DNA of 64,000 bases from Amycolatopsis sp. FDAARGOS 1241 (GTDB lineage: Bacteria; Actinomycetota; Actinomycetes; Mycobacteriales; Pseudonocardiaceae): positions 3,100,001 through 3,164,000 of the forward strand of contig NZ_CP069526.1 of NCBI RefSeq assembly GCF_016889705.1. The letters run 5' to 3'. Shown piece by piece: positions 43,429 through 52,348 of this stretch. The translations under genes were made by a program, and so were the position numbers. The notes under the pieces were generated by a model. It saw only the letters and a program-made list of their open reading frames with translations. It searched no databases and was not told the DNA's origin. Each line of letters begins with the position of its first letter. Position 1 is the stretch's first letter.

Positions 43429-44673
43429 CTATGCGTCATTCAAAGCGCCGAGCGAGTATCCGGCCGTGCGTTTGTACTCGGCGAGGATGCGGTCGAGCTC
43501 GGATTCGGTGATCACATTGCCGATGTCGTCGAAGGGGCGGTCGCCGGTGCGTTCGTAGACTTCGCGCAGGATGGCGTCGGGCGGGTTGGTGCGGTTGGCC
43601 TGCACGACGGCGGTGGTGGCGGGGCGGCGGAGCTGCTCGTAGGCGGCGAAGGCGGCCGGGATCTGCGAGTGGGTGCGCAGCGCTTCGGCGAGGGCGGCGG
43701 CGTCGAGGACGGCTTGACCGCCGCCGTTGGAGCCGCGGGGGACCATCGGGTGGGCGGCGTCGCCGAGGAGGGTGATGCGGTCGGTGCCCCACCAGGGAAG
43801 GGGGTCCTGGTCGACCATGGGGTACTCGAGGATCGAGTCGGCGTCGCGCATGAGCGCGGGTACGTCGAGCCAGTCGAAGTGCCAGTCGGCGAAGTGGTCG
43901 AGGAAGTCTTCGACGCGGCCGGTGCGGTTCCAGTCGCGGTCGGCGTGTTGCGGGGTCTCGATCTCGACGACCCAGTTCACGAGTTGCCGTCCGGCCGCGT
44001 CCACGTTGTCGCGGATGGGGTAGACGACGAGTTTGCCGGTGGCGAGCCAGCCTGCGCGGATCATGCTGGCGCCGGACAGGATGGGCTCGTGGACGGTGAC
44101 CCCGCGCCACATGTTGTAGCCGGAGTAGACGGGCGCGCCTTCGGCCGGGTGCAGTTGTTTGCGGATGGCCGAGTGGATGCCGTCGCAGCCGACGACGGCT
44201 GTCGCGCGGTGGGTGGTCGTGGTGCCGTCGGGGTGCGCGAAGGTGAGGGTGACGCCCGTGGCGTCTTCGGCGGCGTCGACGCAGGTGTGCCCGGTGACCA
44301 GTGCGTCGGGGCCGAGCCGGTCACGGACCGCGCCGGCGAGGATCGCCTGCAGGTCGCCGCGGTGGACGGAGAACTGCGGCCAGCGGTAGCCGGCGTTCAG
44401 GCCGGTGGGCTCGGTGTGGATGAGCTGGCCGAAGCGGTTGAAGAACACCGATTCCCGCGTGCTCACCGCGGCCGAGGTCAGCTCTGGGAGGAGGCCGAGG
44501 CGGTCGAGGTGGCGGGTGGCGTGGGGCAGGAGGTTGATGCCGACGCCGACGGCCGAGAGCTGCGCCACCGATTCGAACACCCGGCACTCGATGCCGGCCG
44601 CGTTGAGTTCGAGAGCGAGAGCCAAGCCGCCGATGCCTCCGCCGACGATGGCGACGGGCACGGTCGAGGACAT
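43429..44673 (-). CDS. FAD-dependent aromatic monooxygenase (3-hydroxybenzoate 6-hydroxylase-like)
   Basis: 414 residues. The FAD dinucleotide motif is VAIVGGGIGGLALALEL, the DG motif AVVGCDGIHSAIRKQL, and the second FAD motif ITLLGDAAHPMVPRGSNGGG. These define the group A flavoprotein hydroxylases, which use NAD(P)H and O2. As last gene of a gentisate operon it most likely makes gentisate from 3-hydroxybenzoate, or from salicylate. Ribosome site GGAG lies seven bases before ATG 44673. The gap to the upstream isomerase gene is 12 bp. Confidence 0.9.
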   Translation of the reverse strand: MSSTVPVAIVGGGIGGLALALELNAAGIECRVFESVAQLSAVGVGINLLPHATRHLDRLGLLPELTSAAVSTRESVFFNRFGQLIHTEPTGLNAGYRWPQFSVHRGDLQAILAGAVRDRLGPDALVTGHTCVDAAEDATGVTLTFAHPDGTTTTHRATAVVGCDGIHSAIRKQLHPAEGAPVYSGYNMWRGVTVHEPILSGASMIRAGWLATGKLVVYPIRDNVDAAGRQLVNWVVEIETPQHADRDWNRTGRVEDFLDHFADWHFDWLDVPALMRDADSILEYPMVDQDPLPWWGTDRITLLGDAAHPMVPRGSNGGGQAVLDAAALAEALRTHSQIPAAFAAYEQLRRPATTAVVQANRTNPPDAILREVYERTGDRPFDDIGNVITESELDRILAEYKRTAGYSLGALNDA

Positions 44674-44685
44674 GGGTTTCTCCGT

Positions 44686-45381
44686 TCAGAGCCAAGGGGG
44701 AAGCGTGGGGAGTGGGCCGTTGAGTTCGGCGCCGGTGCTGCGACCGGTGAGCCATCCGAGCAGTGCCGGTGCCGGTCCGCGGATGGTCGTCGACGGCGAG
44801 CCGATCGTCCACACCTTGTCTTCGGCGATCAAACGGAGGCCCGGAGCGCCCGGCTTACGGTTGAACGCTGTCGCAACGTCGGTCAGCAGCGCCGTTACCA
44901 GATCGGCCGGCAGGTCGGCGAACGTCGGCTCGCCGGCCAGGTCCACGAGGTGGATCCACACCTCACGCACGCGCAGCCACGGGACGTCGGTGGCCGGGAT
45001 GTCCCGACCGAGGGCGCTGCGGACGCGGGTCGCCCAGGCGTGGTCCGGGAGAGCCTCGATCGCGTCGGCGTAGCGTTTGTCCGCCGAGAGCAGATCCTGG
45101 CGCAGGTCGGCGAGCGGCTGCGCGGCGCTGGCTTCGATGTCGCGGGTGCGCTGGTCGACGTCGGCGTACATCGGGTTCGGATGGCCGGTCGCGGCCCAGT
45201 CCAGCAGGTTGACGAGCGCGTCGGCGTTGCGGGCCAGATGAGCGACGAGGTGGGTTCGGCGCCAGCCGGGCAGCGCACACGGTTGGAGGAGCTGCTCGTC
45301 CGACAGTGCTGCGACGGCCGCTTCGAGGCGAGCCGTGCCGTCGTGTTGCCAGGCGAGCAGCCGGGAGAGATCTGGCGTCAC
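44686..45381 (-). CDS. Mycothiol-dependent maleylpyruvate isomerase
   Basis: 231 residues, family size. A DinB-like four-helix bundle holds a metal site: His48 (THLVAHLARNADAL), Glu140 and His144 (RVREVWIHLVDLAG). It converts maleylpyruvate to fumarylpyruvate with mycothiol as cofactor, the actinobacterial variant of the glutathione enzyme. GTG 45381 overlaps the hydrolase stop (GTGA), so translation is coupled. The C-terminal domain (GPAPALLGWLTGRSTGAEL) is the SCP2-like part. Confidence 0.93.
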   Translation of the reverse strand: MTPDLSRLLAWQHDGTARLEAAVAALSDEQLLQPCALPGWRRTHLVAHLARNADALVNLLDWAATGHPNPMYADVDQRTRDIEASAAQPLADLRQDLLSADKRYADAIEALPDHAWATRVRSALGRDIPATDVPWLRVREVWIHLVDLAGEPTFADLPADLVTALLTDVATAFNRKPGAPGLRLIAEDKVWTIGSPSTTIRGPAPALLGWLTGRSTGAELNGPLPTLPPWL

Positions 45382-46166
45382 GACGGCTTCTCCGCGCGGC
45401 AGCGGTTATGGCATTCGCCGAGTCCTTCGATTCGGGTGGTGACGAGGTCGCCGTCGCCCAGGCGGACAGGTGGTTTGCGGGCGTGGCCGACACCACCAGG
45501 TGTACCTGTGGCGATGAGGTCGCCGGGTGCGAGCGGCAGGATGGTGCTGATGTATTCGATCAGTTCGGCCGGGCCGAACACGAGGTCTGAGGTGGACGCC
45601 GACTGCATCAGCTCCCCGTTCACCTCGCAGGACAGCTGCGCGGGCGCGAGGTCGCCGGTCACCAGGTAGGGGCCGACCGGGGTGGTGCGGGCGAACGTTT
45701 TGCCCTGCAGCCATTGTGCTGTTCGGTATTGCCAATCGCGCGCCGTGACGTCATTGAGCACCGTGTACCCGGCAATGGTGCCGCCCGGGCCGGTGACGAG
45801 CGCGAGCTCGGCTTCCCAGTCCATCGCGTCGGAGACCTCGGGCAACACGATGTCGTCGTACGCCCCGATCAACGCGGGCGGGAACTTCGCAAAAAGTGTG
45901 GGGAACTTCGGAAGCTCCCGTCCCATCTCGAGGATGTGCCGGCGGTAGTTCAGGCCCACGCAGAGGATCTTCTCCGGGCTCGGTACCACCGGGGCGAAAT
46001 CGAGGTCGGAGACGGCATGGGTAGGACCGTCGACCGTGGCACGGTCGAGCCAATCCTCGTGCCGCAGCAAGGCGCCCAAATCGGGCTCGCCAAGTTCCAC
46101 GGCGTGGTCGTCCTCCACCCGCACGGCGGCGGTGCCGGTGGGGGTGCGGATGGTCGCGAGTTTCAT
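45378..46166 (-). CDS. Fumarylpyruvate hydrolase (FAH family)
   Basis: 262 residues. The FAH fold is shown by EKILCVGLNYRRHILEMG, the metal-binding Glu/Asp in DAMDWEAELALVTG, GYTVLNDVTARDWQY and LIATGTPGGVGHARKPPV. It hydrolyses fumarylpyruvate to fumarate and pyruvate, the last step of gentisate breakdown. ATG 46166 overlaps the dioxygenase stop by four bases (ATGA) and its own stop overlaps the isomerase start. Confidence 0.92.
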   Translation of the reverse strand: MKLATIRTPTGTAAVRVEDDHAVELGEPDLGALLRHEDWLDRATVDGPTHAVSDLDFAPVVPSPEKILCVGLNYRRHILEMGRELPKFPTLFAKFPPALIGAYDDIVLPEVSDAMDWEAELALVTGPGGTIAGYTVLNDVTARDWQYRTAQWLQGKTFARTTPVGPYLVTGDLAPAQLSCEVNGELMQSASTSDLVFGPAELIEYISTILPLAPGDLIATGTPGGVGHARKPPVRLGDGDLVTTRIEGLGECHNRCRAEKPS

Positions 46167-47218
46167 GAAATCTGGCTCCGGTGCAGGCGCAGGGCTTCGT
46201 AGACGGGGGCGTCACTGAAAGTGAACAGGTCGAGGTCGGTGTATGCCCGGAAGGAGAGTTCCTCCCATGACGGCACGGCCACGAGGTCACCGGTGGCGAT
46301 CTCAACCGTTCGCTGTCCGAACCGGACTTCTCCCTCGCCGGAGAACACCTGCCATACCGATGAGCCGACGGTACGGGTCACCGGTGTCGCGGTGTCGGCT
46401 GTGAGGCGGTGCATTTCGGTGCGCAGGCTGGTGAGTGCGTCGCGTCCGGTGGCCGGGTTGGTGAAGCGGATCCCGGCGTGGCCGGGTGCCACAGCGCCGG
46501 CGTGGCCCGCCGCGGCGAGCTCCAGCTGGGCCGCCAGCGCGGAGTCGGTGTGCTGCCACCGGTAGGCGGGCAGTGGTGACACTGCAACCTCGTCGTCGAT
46601 CCCGGCCAGCGGACGCAGGCCCGGGTGAGCCCACAGCCGTTCGCCGCGCGACTTGTCGGGCGTACTGGTGTCGGCGACGGCGTCGGGGCCGAATTCGAAG
46701 AATCCGGCGTCCAGACTGGACACCAGGGGGATGTCGAGGCCGTCGAGCCAGGCCATCGGCTTGTCGGTCGGGTTGTGGTGTTCGTGGAACGCCCAGCTCG
46801 GCGTGAGCAGCAGGTCGCCGCGGCGCATCGCGACCGGGTCACCGTCGACGACGGTCCACACGCCTTCGCCCTCGACGACGAACCGGAAGGCCCCTTGGCT
46901 GTGCCGGTGGGCCGGGGCGACCTCGCGTGGTCCGAGGTACTGGATCGCGGCCCACAGGGTCGGAGTTGCGTGGGGCAGTCCGGGGAGTCCGGGGTTGGCG
47001 AGCGCGATCGCGCGACGCTCGCCACCGCGGCCGACCGGCACGAGCTCACCCGCGCGTTCGGCGATGGGGTACAGCTGCGTCCACCGCCAGACGTGCGCCT
47101 TCGCGGCAGGCTGCGGTGTGAGCGGCATGAGGTCTTCGCGCTGTGTCCACAGTGGAAGCAAGCCGGCGTCGGCGAAGTCCTCGTAGAGTCGGTCGAGTGC
47201 TGGGTCCGTAGCGGTCAC
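46163..47218 (-). CDS. Gentisate 1,2-dioxygenase
   Basis: 351 residues from GTG 47218. It is bicupin: the N-terminal cupin has the Fe(II) ligands in PAHRHSQGAFRFVVEGEGVW and a His-rich strand WAFHEHHNPTDKPMAWLDGL. The C-terminal cupin (SSVWQVFSGEGEVRFGQRTV) is degenerate, as usual. It opens the gentisate ring to maleylpyruvate with O2. GTGA overlaps join it to the transporter upstream, and ATGA to the hydrolase downstream. Confidence 0.93.
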   Translation of the reverse strand: MTATDPALDRLYEDFADAGLLPLWTQREDLMPLTPQPAAKAHVWRWTQLYPIAERAGELVPVGRGGERRAIALANPGLPGLPHATPTLWAAIQYLGPREVAPAHRHSQGAFRFVVEGEGVWTVVDGDPVAMRRGDLLLTPSWAFHEHHNPTDKPMAWLDGLDIPLVSSLDAGFFEFGPDAVADTSTPDKSRGERLWAHPGLRPLAGIDDEVAVSPLPAYRWQHTDSALAAQLELAAAGHAGAVAPGHAGIRFTNPATGRDALTSLRTEMHRLTADTATPVTRTVGSSVWQVFSGEGEVRFGQRTVEIATGDLVAVPSWEELSFRAYTDLDLFTFSDAPVYEALRLHRSQIS

Positions 47219-48564
47219 GCGGGAACTCCTTGCTGTGGTTCGGTCGCACCGACGGTGCGAGAGGTGCGATCGGTGACGAAGGACGTGCTGACGATTGCGA
47301 GTGCCGCGGCGATGGCGACGGCGAAGAACAGCGCCGACGTGCCGCCGAAGGCACCGAGGAGCGACCCGCCGATGGTCGGGCCGACGATGCCGCCGACGCG
47401 GCCGAACCCGAGCATCAGGCCCGCACCGGTGCCGCGGGCGTGGACGGGGTAGGTGATGGCGCAGACGTTGTTGAGCAGGAACTGGCCGCCGATGATGCCC
47501 AGCCCGGCCAACGCGATGGCGATGATGTCGATGGCCGTGCCCCCGGCCAGCGCGATCACGATCGCGGCGACGACGCCGAGCGCGCACCACAACATCAGGC
47601 TGCGGCGCGCGCCGAGCCAGCGGTCGGCGACGAACCCGCCGAGCAGCGCGCCGATGATCGACGTGCCCTGCAGCACCGCGCCGAAACCGAACCCCGTCGC
47701 GAAGCCGTGCCCGCGCTCGATCATCAGCTCCGGCGTCCAGGCAGAGAGGCCGTAGACGTTGAACAGCAGCAGGAACGACGAGACCCACAGCGCGATCGTC
47801 CGCACGCGGTAGCGCGAGGACACCACCAGCTTCAGGTCACGCGCCGGGGGCTCGGCGGCGATGAGGCCGCGGGATTCGTACACCGCCACGCGATCGGGGC
47901 GGATCCTGCCCAGCAGCCGCAGCGCATCGGGCGTCCGGCCGTGGGACACCAGGTACTCGACGGATTCCGGGAACACCGCGAGGTAGATCAATCCGAGTAC
48001 CAGCGCGCCGCCGCCGACGTAGAACAGCGACTGCCAGTTGCCGCCGCTGGTGAGCGACACCCCCAGCACGGCGGCCAGCACCCCGCCCAGCGCGAAGCCG
48101 GTGCCGCCCAACACGGCGAGGCGGTGGTGCACCCGGTTCGGCAGGTACTCGTTGACGTAGGCGGTGCCCAGCGGCAGCAGCACACCCAGGCCGAGACCGG
48201 TGAGCGCGCGCAGCGTGATGAACGACGTGTAGGACGTGCCGAAAGCGCCGGTGAGCACGCTGAAGAAGCCGGAGACGAGCAGGCCCGCGATGAGCGTGGG
48301 CCGGCGGCCGATGCGGTCGGCGATCACGCCGTGCACGACCGAGCCGACGGCGAAGCCGATCAGGCCGGAGGAAACGAGGAAGCCGACTTGGCCCTCGGAC
48401 AGGTGCCAGGGCTTCGCGACGAAGTGGATCACGTACGAGGGGATCAGGGTGTCGTAGCCGTCGAACATGGTCGCGAGGGCGACCAGGCCGACGAGCAGCC
48501 AGTGGAACGGTCTGAGTGGCGCGGCACCGAGTTCGGTGCGCACGTCCGGAGCGGATTCGGTCAC
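47215..48564 (-). CDS. Aromatic acid:proton symporter (MFS, AAHS type)
   Basis: 449 residues with twelve hydrophobic segments. The AAHS signature ALATMFDGYDTLIPSYVIHF is in helix 1, with Asp residues for substrate/proton coupling. The MFS A-motif GVIADRIGRRPTLIAG lies between helices 2 and 3, and its second copy GGFVADRWLGARRSLML between 8 and 9. It probably imports 3-hydroxybenzoate or gentisate. GTG 48564 has GGGAGG six bases upstream. First gene of the operon. A 14-bp palindrome (48576-48589) lies just upstream. Confidence 0.93.
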   Translation of the reverse strand: MTESAPDVRTELGAAPLRPFHWLLVGLVALATMFDGYDTLIPSYVIHFVAKPWHLSEGQVGFLVSSGLIGFAVGSVVHGVIADRIGRRPTLIAGLLVSGFFSVLTGAFGTSYTSFITLRALTGLGLGVLLPLGTAYVNEYLPNRVHHRLAVLGGTGFALGGVLAAVLGVSLTSGGNWQSLFYVGGGALVLGLIYLAVFPESVEYLVSHGRTPDALRLLGRIRPDRVAVYESRGLIAAEPPARDLKLVVSSRYRVRTIALWVSSFLLLFNVYGLSAWTPELMIERGHGFATGFGFGAVLQGTSIIGALLGGFVADRWLGARRSLMLWCALGVVAAIVIALAGGTAIDIIAIALAGLGIIGGQFLLNNVCAITYPVHARGTGAGLMLGFGRVGGIVGPTIGGSLLGAFGGTSALFFAVAIAAALAIVSTSFVTDRTSRTVGATEPQQGVPA

Positions 48565-48661
48565 GGGAACCTCCCGGGCAACGTTGCCCCGTGGATTTCG
48601 GATACCGGGACCGTAACCGCGACCTTCTTCCACCAGAATCGACTTGTCGTACAATTCTTCG
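48565..48661. promoter_or_regulatory. Divergent control region of the gentisate operon and IclR gene
   Basis: GGGCAACGTTGCCC (48576-48589) is a perfect palindrome next to the transporter ribosome site and could be an operator. TACAAT (48650-48655), six bases before GTG 48662, fits a -10 of a leaderless IclR transcript. GAATCG...CAATTC arms (48636-48657) overlap it and may be an IclR box. Confidence 0.55.
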
Positions 48662-49414
48662 GTGCAGAACAAACCAGGGTATCCGGTGGAGTCCGCCGAC
48701 AACGTGCTCCAGCTCCTGCTCATGCTGGCCGAACGGCAGCAGGTCCGGGTGACCGACGCGGCCGAGCACCTCGGCGTCGCGCGCTCCACCGCGCACCGCT
48801 TGCTCGGTGCCCTGAGCTACCGGGGCTTCGCGGTCCAGGACGCGCACAAGGCCTACCGGCCCGGCCCGGCCTTCGAGCGGATGACAGTGTCGGGTCCCTC
48901 CACTCCGGACTTGCGGACCCTGCTGCACAAGCACGTCGAGCGGCTCAACGCGCACCTCGGCGAGACGTGTCACCTGATGGTGCTGGAGGGCAACGGGGTG
49001 CGGTTCCTCGACTGCGTGGAAGCCACGCACGTGCTGCGCATCGGCACCCGCACCGGCATGCTGTTGCCGGCCCACTGCACCTCCGGCGGCAAGGCCCTCC
49101 TCGCGGAGCTGTCGGCGGCGCAGGTCAAGGCGCTCTACCCGCGCGATCTGCTCGACTCGCCGGCGGGGCCGTCGATGCGCCGGGCAGCGCTGCAGCGGCA
49201 GCTGGCCACCGTGCGCAGGCGTGGTTATGCGACCAACTTCGAGGAGAGCGAGCGCGGAATCGTGGCGGTCGGCGTGTGTGTCCGGGACAGCGCCGGCCGG
49301 GCGGTGGCGGCGCTGGCGACCGCGGTGCCGTCCGCGCGCTGCTCCCGGGTGGACGTACCGGAATTGGCGAAGATGGTTCAGACGGCCGCCGAAGCGGCCG
49401 GTGCGGACCTGTGA
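48662..49414 (+). CDS. IclR-family regulator of the gentisate operon
   Basis: 250 residues. An N-terminal winged HTH (VTDAAEHLGVARSTAHRLLG, LSYRGFAVQDAHKAYRPG) is followed by the IclR effector domain (HLGETCHLMVLEGNG, MLLPAHCTSGGKALLAELSA, NFEESERGIVAVGVCVRD). Divergent position makes it the local regulator, likely answering to gentisate or 3-hydroxybenzoate (inference). GTG 48662 is chosen for its match to a -10; a TTG at 48644 would add six residues. Confidence 0.92.
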   Translation: MQNKPGYPVESADNVLQLLLMLAERQQVRVTDAAEHLGVARSTAHRLLGALSYRGFAVQDAHKAYRPGPAFERMTVSGPSTPDLRTLLHKHVERLNAHLGETCHLMVLEGNGVRFLDCVEATHVLRIGTRTGMLLPAHCTSGGKALLAELSAAQVKALYPRDLLDSPAGPSMRRAALQRQLATVRRRGYATNFEESERGIVAVGVCVRDSAGRAVAALATAVPSARCSRVDVPELAKMVQTAAEAAGADL

Positions 49415-49447
49415 CCGGGACGGACTGCCCCGGTCACAGGCCTGCGG

Positions 49448-51046
49448 CTAGTTCTTGATCCTGCCGAAATCGTTCGCGCACGTGAAGCTGCGCGCGGTGT
49501 TCGGGTCACCGCCGCGGTACCGCGCGACCTGCGGGTACGCGCAGATCGGCCTGGTCATCGTGACCTTGCCCGCCGCGTCGGTCTTCGCCCCAGCAAGCTG
49601 GGCCGGGGGCTTGCCGTGCTGCACCCAGTCGACGACCGCCTGGAACTGGTCGGTCGGCGCGGCTCCGGCACCGCCGCCGCAGTGGCCGACACCGGGGGCG
49701 AAGAAGAACCGGAGGAACTGGTCTGTCTGCTTCGCCCCGCCGATCACGTCGCGCACCCGCTGCACGTAGTCGAGATCGCCGAGCTGGTAGACCAGCGGGT
49801 CGTAGGTGCCCGACCACATGACGATCTTGCCCCCGGCGGCCTTGAACGAGGACAGGTCCGGTGTCGCCGAGGACGTGACGTCGAGGTCGGTGTATTCGGA
49901 GCTCGCCTGCTGGAAGAAGTCGAGGAACTGCGGGTAGGTGATCGTGCGCCAGTCGAACTTCGGGTCGCGGGCGAGGAAGTACCGGTACCACTCGTCCGAA
50001 GCGCCGAACGGGCTGCCGGTGGTGGTGCCGTCGGCCGCGGTGACCGTGTTGTTCAGCCCGCCGAACGAAGCTCCGGGTTGCAGGCCGAACCACAACGGGT
50101 TGCCCTTCGGGTCCACCGGGCCCTGCCAGATCTTGTTCACGATGTCCGCGTCGATGGCGGTCACCGTGCCGCAGGGCGTCGCCTGGCCGATCACCGTGCG
50201 GGCGTCGAAGTGGCAGCCTTGCCAGTCGCTGATGATGCCGTCGGCGACGCCGTCCAGCTTGTCGCAAGCCACCGTGGCGGCCGCGTTGAAGGCGGCCAGC
50301 TTGCACTGCGGGATGAAGTCTCCGGCGAGCTGCATCTGCATCTGGCCCCACATCTGCGCGGCCCGAAGCTTGTTCGAGTTGATGGCCGGCGAGCCCGCGG
50401 AGATGCCGTTGTAGTCACGGGGATAGCGCTGCGCTTCGATCAGCCCCTGCCGGCCGCCGGTCGAGCAGCCGTTGAAGTACGAGTACGCCGGGGCTTGCCC
50501 GTAGTAGGCCTTGGTCAATTGCTTGGCCAGCACGGTCATCTCGTGGATGCCGACGTAACCGAAGTCGTCGATGGCCTGCCAGTCCGGCGTTCCGTCGGGG
50601 CGCAGCGCGAAGCTCCCGGACTTGTCCGGGTGCCCGGTGTCCGAGCCGGCCGTCACGTAGCCACCCGCCAGCGCGGCGCTGTCGGGGTTCGTGGGATCGC
50701 CGCCGCTGAAGCCGCCGCCCCCCATTCCCTGGAAGCTCCCGTTCCACGTGCTGATCGGCAGGAACACGCCGATCTTCACGCTGTCGGTATAGGCGGGGGC
50801 GTTCGTGACCGTCGCCTGCACGTCGCAGTAGGCCGGAGCGGTTTTGCTCGCCTCGACCGCCGTCGCGCTGACGATGGTCGTGTTGGCGAACCGCGCCGAA
50901 ACGAGGCTCTCGCACGACCGCCGCGGCTGGTGGCTCGCGTGGTGGTCACCCGTCGCCTGCGCCTGCACCGCGGTCACCGCGGAAACCGCCGCGGCCACCA
51001 CCAGCACCAGCGCACCTGCCAGCCGTATCCGTGTGGGTCTCTTCAC
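49448..51046 (-). CDS. Secreted tannase/feruloyl-esterase-family hydrolase
   Basis: 532 residues with a signal peptide (LAGALVLVVAAAVSAVTAVQ, cut near AQA). Catalytic triad: Ser in FNGCSTGGRQGLIEAQRY, Asp in KIVMWSGTYDPLVYQLGDLD, His in FAPGVGHCGGGAGAAP. A Cys pair around the Ser and His (CS...HC) is typical of the family. It cleaves esters of aromatic acids outside the cell. Its place beside the gentisate operon suggests it releases hydroxybenzoates for uptake. It converges with the IclR gene (33-bp gap). Confidence 0.92.
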   Translation of the reverse strand: MKRPTRIRLAGALVLVVAAAVSAVTAVQAQATGDHHASHQPRRSCESLVSARFANTTIVSATAVEASKTAPAYCDVQATVTNAPAYTDSVKIGVFLPISTWNGSFQGMGGGGFSGGDPTNPDSAALAGGYVTAGSDTGHPDKSGSFALRPDGTPDWQAIDDFGYVGIHEMTVLAKQLTKAYYGQAPAYSYFNGCSTGGRQGLIEAQRYPRDYNGISAGSPAINSNKLRAAQMWGQMQMQLAGDFIPQCKLAAFNAAATVACDKLDGVADGIISDWQGCHFDARTVIGQATPCGTVTAIDADIVNKIWQGPVDPKGNPLWFGLQPGASFGGLNNTVTAADGTTTGSPFGASDEWYRYFLARDPKFDWRTITYPQFLDFFQQASSEYTDLDVTSSATPDLSSFKAAGGKIVMWSGTYDPLVYQLGDLDYVQRVRDVIGGAKQTDQFLRFFFAPGVGHCGGGAGAAPTDQFQAVVDWVQHGKPPAQLAGAKTDAAGKVTMTRPICAYPQVARYRGGDPNTARSFTCANDFGRIKN

Positions 51047-51316
51047 GCACTACCTCCGACTGTCCTCAATGGACGCCGGTGGGAATCGCCGACGCCCTCG
51101 TCCGCTTAATCGGAGGAAGATTAAGCACGGGTGACGGGAATTGTGCGGCGCGCGCCCGGAAGTTCTTCTGTGCGGAACACGGACGGGCGCTGAGCAGATG
51201 CAGAGTGCGCTAAGCCGTCGGCGGTGAAGGCGGCAGTTCGCTGGCCGTGATGAGGCCGCGAGGGTAGGGCGCTACCAGCGAGGCGGGGACCTTGTTCGCG
51301 GTAGGCCTCGATGGTG
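51047..51316. other. Upstream region of the esterase gene
   Basis: No gene recognised. Plus-strand frames here are short. Bases 51240-51316 read on the minus strand as the end of a relative of the 39841 gene (HLATIEAYREQGPRLAGSAL). Confidence 0.4.
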
Positions 51317-51826
51317 GCTAGGTGGTCGAGGTCGTGTCAGAGCCCGATACCAGCGCACCCTGCGGTTTCAGGGCGACAGCTCGGCGCCTGATGGTGAGGC
51401 CGGCGATCCAGCCGGCAGGTGATGGCGCACCAGCCGCGCATGTCCTCGGGGGTGAATTCCTGCGCCTGGCGGCGGGCGACGGTGTCCTCGAACGGCACGT
51501 TGAGGTAGGTGACGTAGGCGTGGCCGCGGTGATTGGCGATGAGACCGCGCAGCATGGTGCCGTAGCGCTCGGCGTGCAAATCCCTTCGAGGACGACGTGG
51601 AAGCCAGCGCCGAGGGCGCAGCGGGTGACGGTGTCGATGAGGCCGATATTCGCTGCGCCGGGGTGGTCGTGCTCGCGCAGCAGCGGCCGCGCAGGACATC
51701 CTGCTGGACCAGCGCGAGCCGTAGCCGAAGTCGGCACGCAGGGGCCTCGGCCAGAAGCGTCTTGCCCGAGCCGGAGGGGCCGCGCAGCAGCAGCGTGGTG
51801 GTCTCCTGTCCGGCCGGGGTGCTCAC
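51317..51826 (-). pseudogene. Frameshifted P-loop kinase
   Basis: GTG 51826 opens STPAGQETTTLLLRGPSGSG then KTLLAEA, a Walker A motif. Later pieces lie in other frames: LREHDHPGAANIGLIDTVTR and GAGFHVVLEGI, then LHAERYGTMLRGLIANHRGH, VTYLNVPFEDTVARRQAQEF and TPEDMRGWC. Together they outline an AAA_33-type small-molecule kinase common on actinobacterial mobile DNA. At least two frameshifts. The 3' end merges with the DLDHLA remnant related to the gene at 39841. Confidence 0.65.
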
Positions 51827-51874
51827 GTGGCGGGTCCTTGCGTTTCGCCGGTGGTGAGGTTCTCTCCGGCGGTG

Positions 51875-52348
51875 ATGAAGCGGCTCGGTCGGGACTCGGC
51901 CGAGCTGACGGCGCTGGCCGATCACCTCACCGCGCACGGCATCGTGCTGGAGATGCTCGGCGGCCCACTGCCCGGCATCTACGATCCGACCGGCACCGGC
52001 CGCATCCTGTTCGCATTCTTCGCCGCGATGGCCGAGACCGACCGGGAGAACATCCGCGAGGCCACCCTGGAGGGCCTCAACGCCGCCTCCCGCAAGGGAA
52101 AACACGGCGGCCGTCCGCCGGTCATCACCGATGACATGCTGCACACCGTGCTGCGCCGCCGTGCCGGCGGCGAGTCGGTCGAAGACATCCAGCCCGACCT
52201 GGTCATCCCCAGCGGGAAGCGCAAGGGCCGCAATCCGAGCGTAGCCAGCATCTACCGGGCGCTGGCCGAGCACGCTCAGCGCGAGCGGTTCCCCGAGGCG
52301 ATCGAACAAGCCCACACCGAGTTCGCGGAGCTTGGCCCGACCACCTGA
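51875..52348 (+). pseudogene. 5'-truncated serine recombinase
   Basis: The frame keeps LTALADHLTAHGIVLEMLGG, RILFAFFAAMAETDRENIRE (dimer helix) and the DNA-binding end KHGGRPPVITDDMLHTVLRR. The N-terminal Ser region is missing. Just past its stop is the flank CTGGTCAGGCATATCCGCCC, also present at 19005-19035 next to another recombinase end. Confidence 0.75.

Noticed and set aside
43669..45669. 666-codon plus-strand frame across the hydroxylase and isomerase genes
   Set aside because: Shadow of two well-identified minus-strand genes; sequence is low-complexity Val/Gly/Arg.
48576..48589. Riboswitch before the transporter gene
   Set aside because: Only a short DNA palindrome and a normal Shine-Dalgarno; the 97-bp gap is too small and shows no aptamer fold.
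47230..49458. 742-codon plus-strand frame opposite the transporter and across the IclR gene
   Set aside because: Shadow of the transporter and an off-frame reading of the regulator; no recognisable protein.
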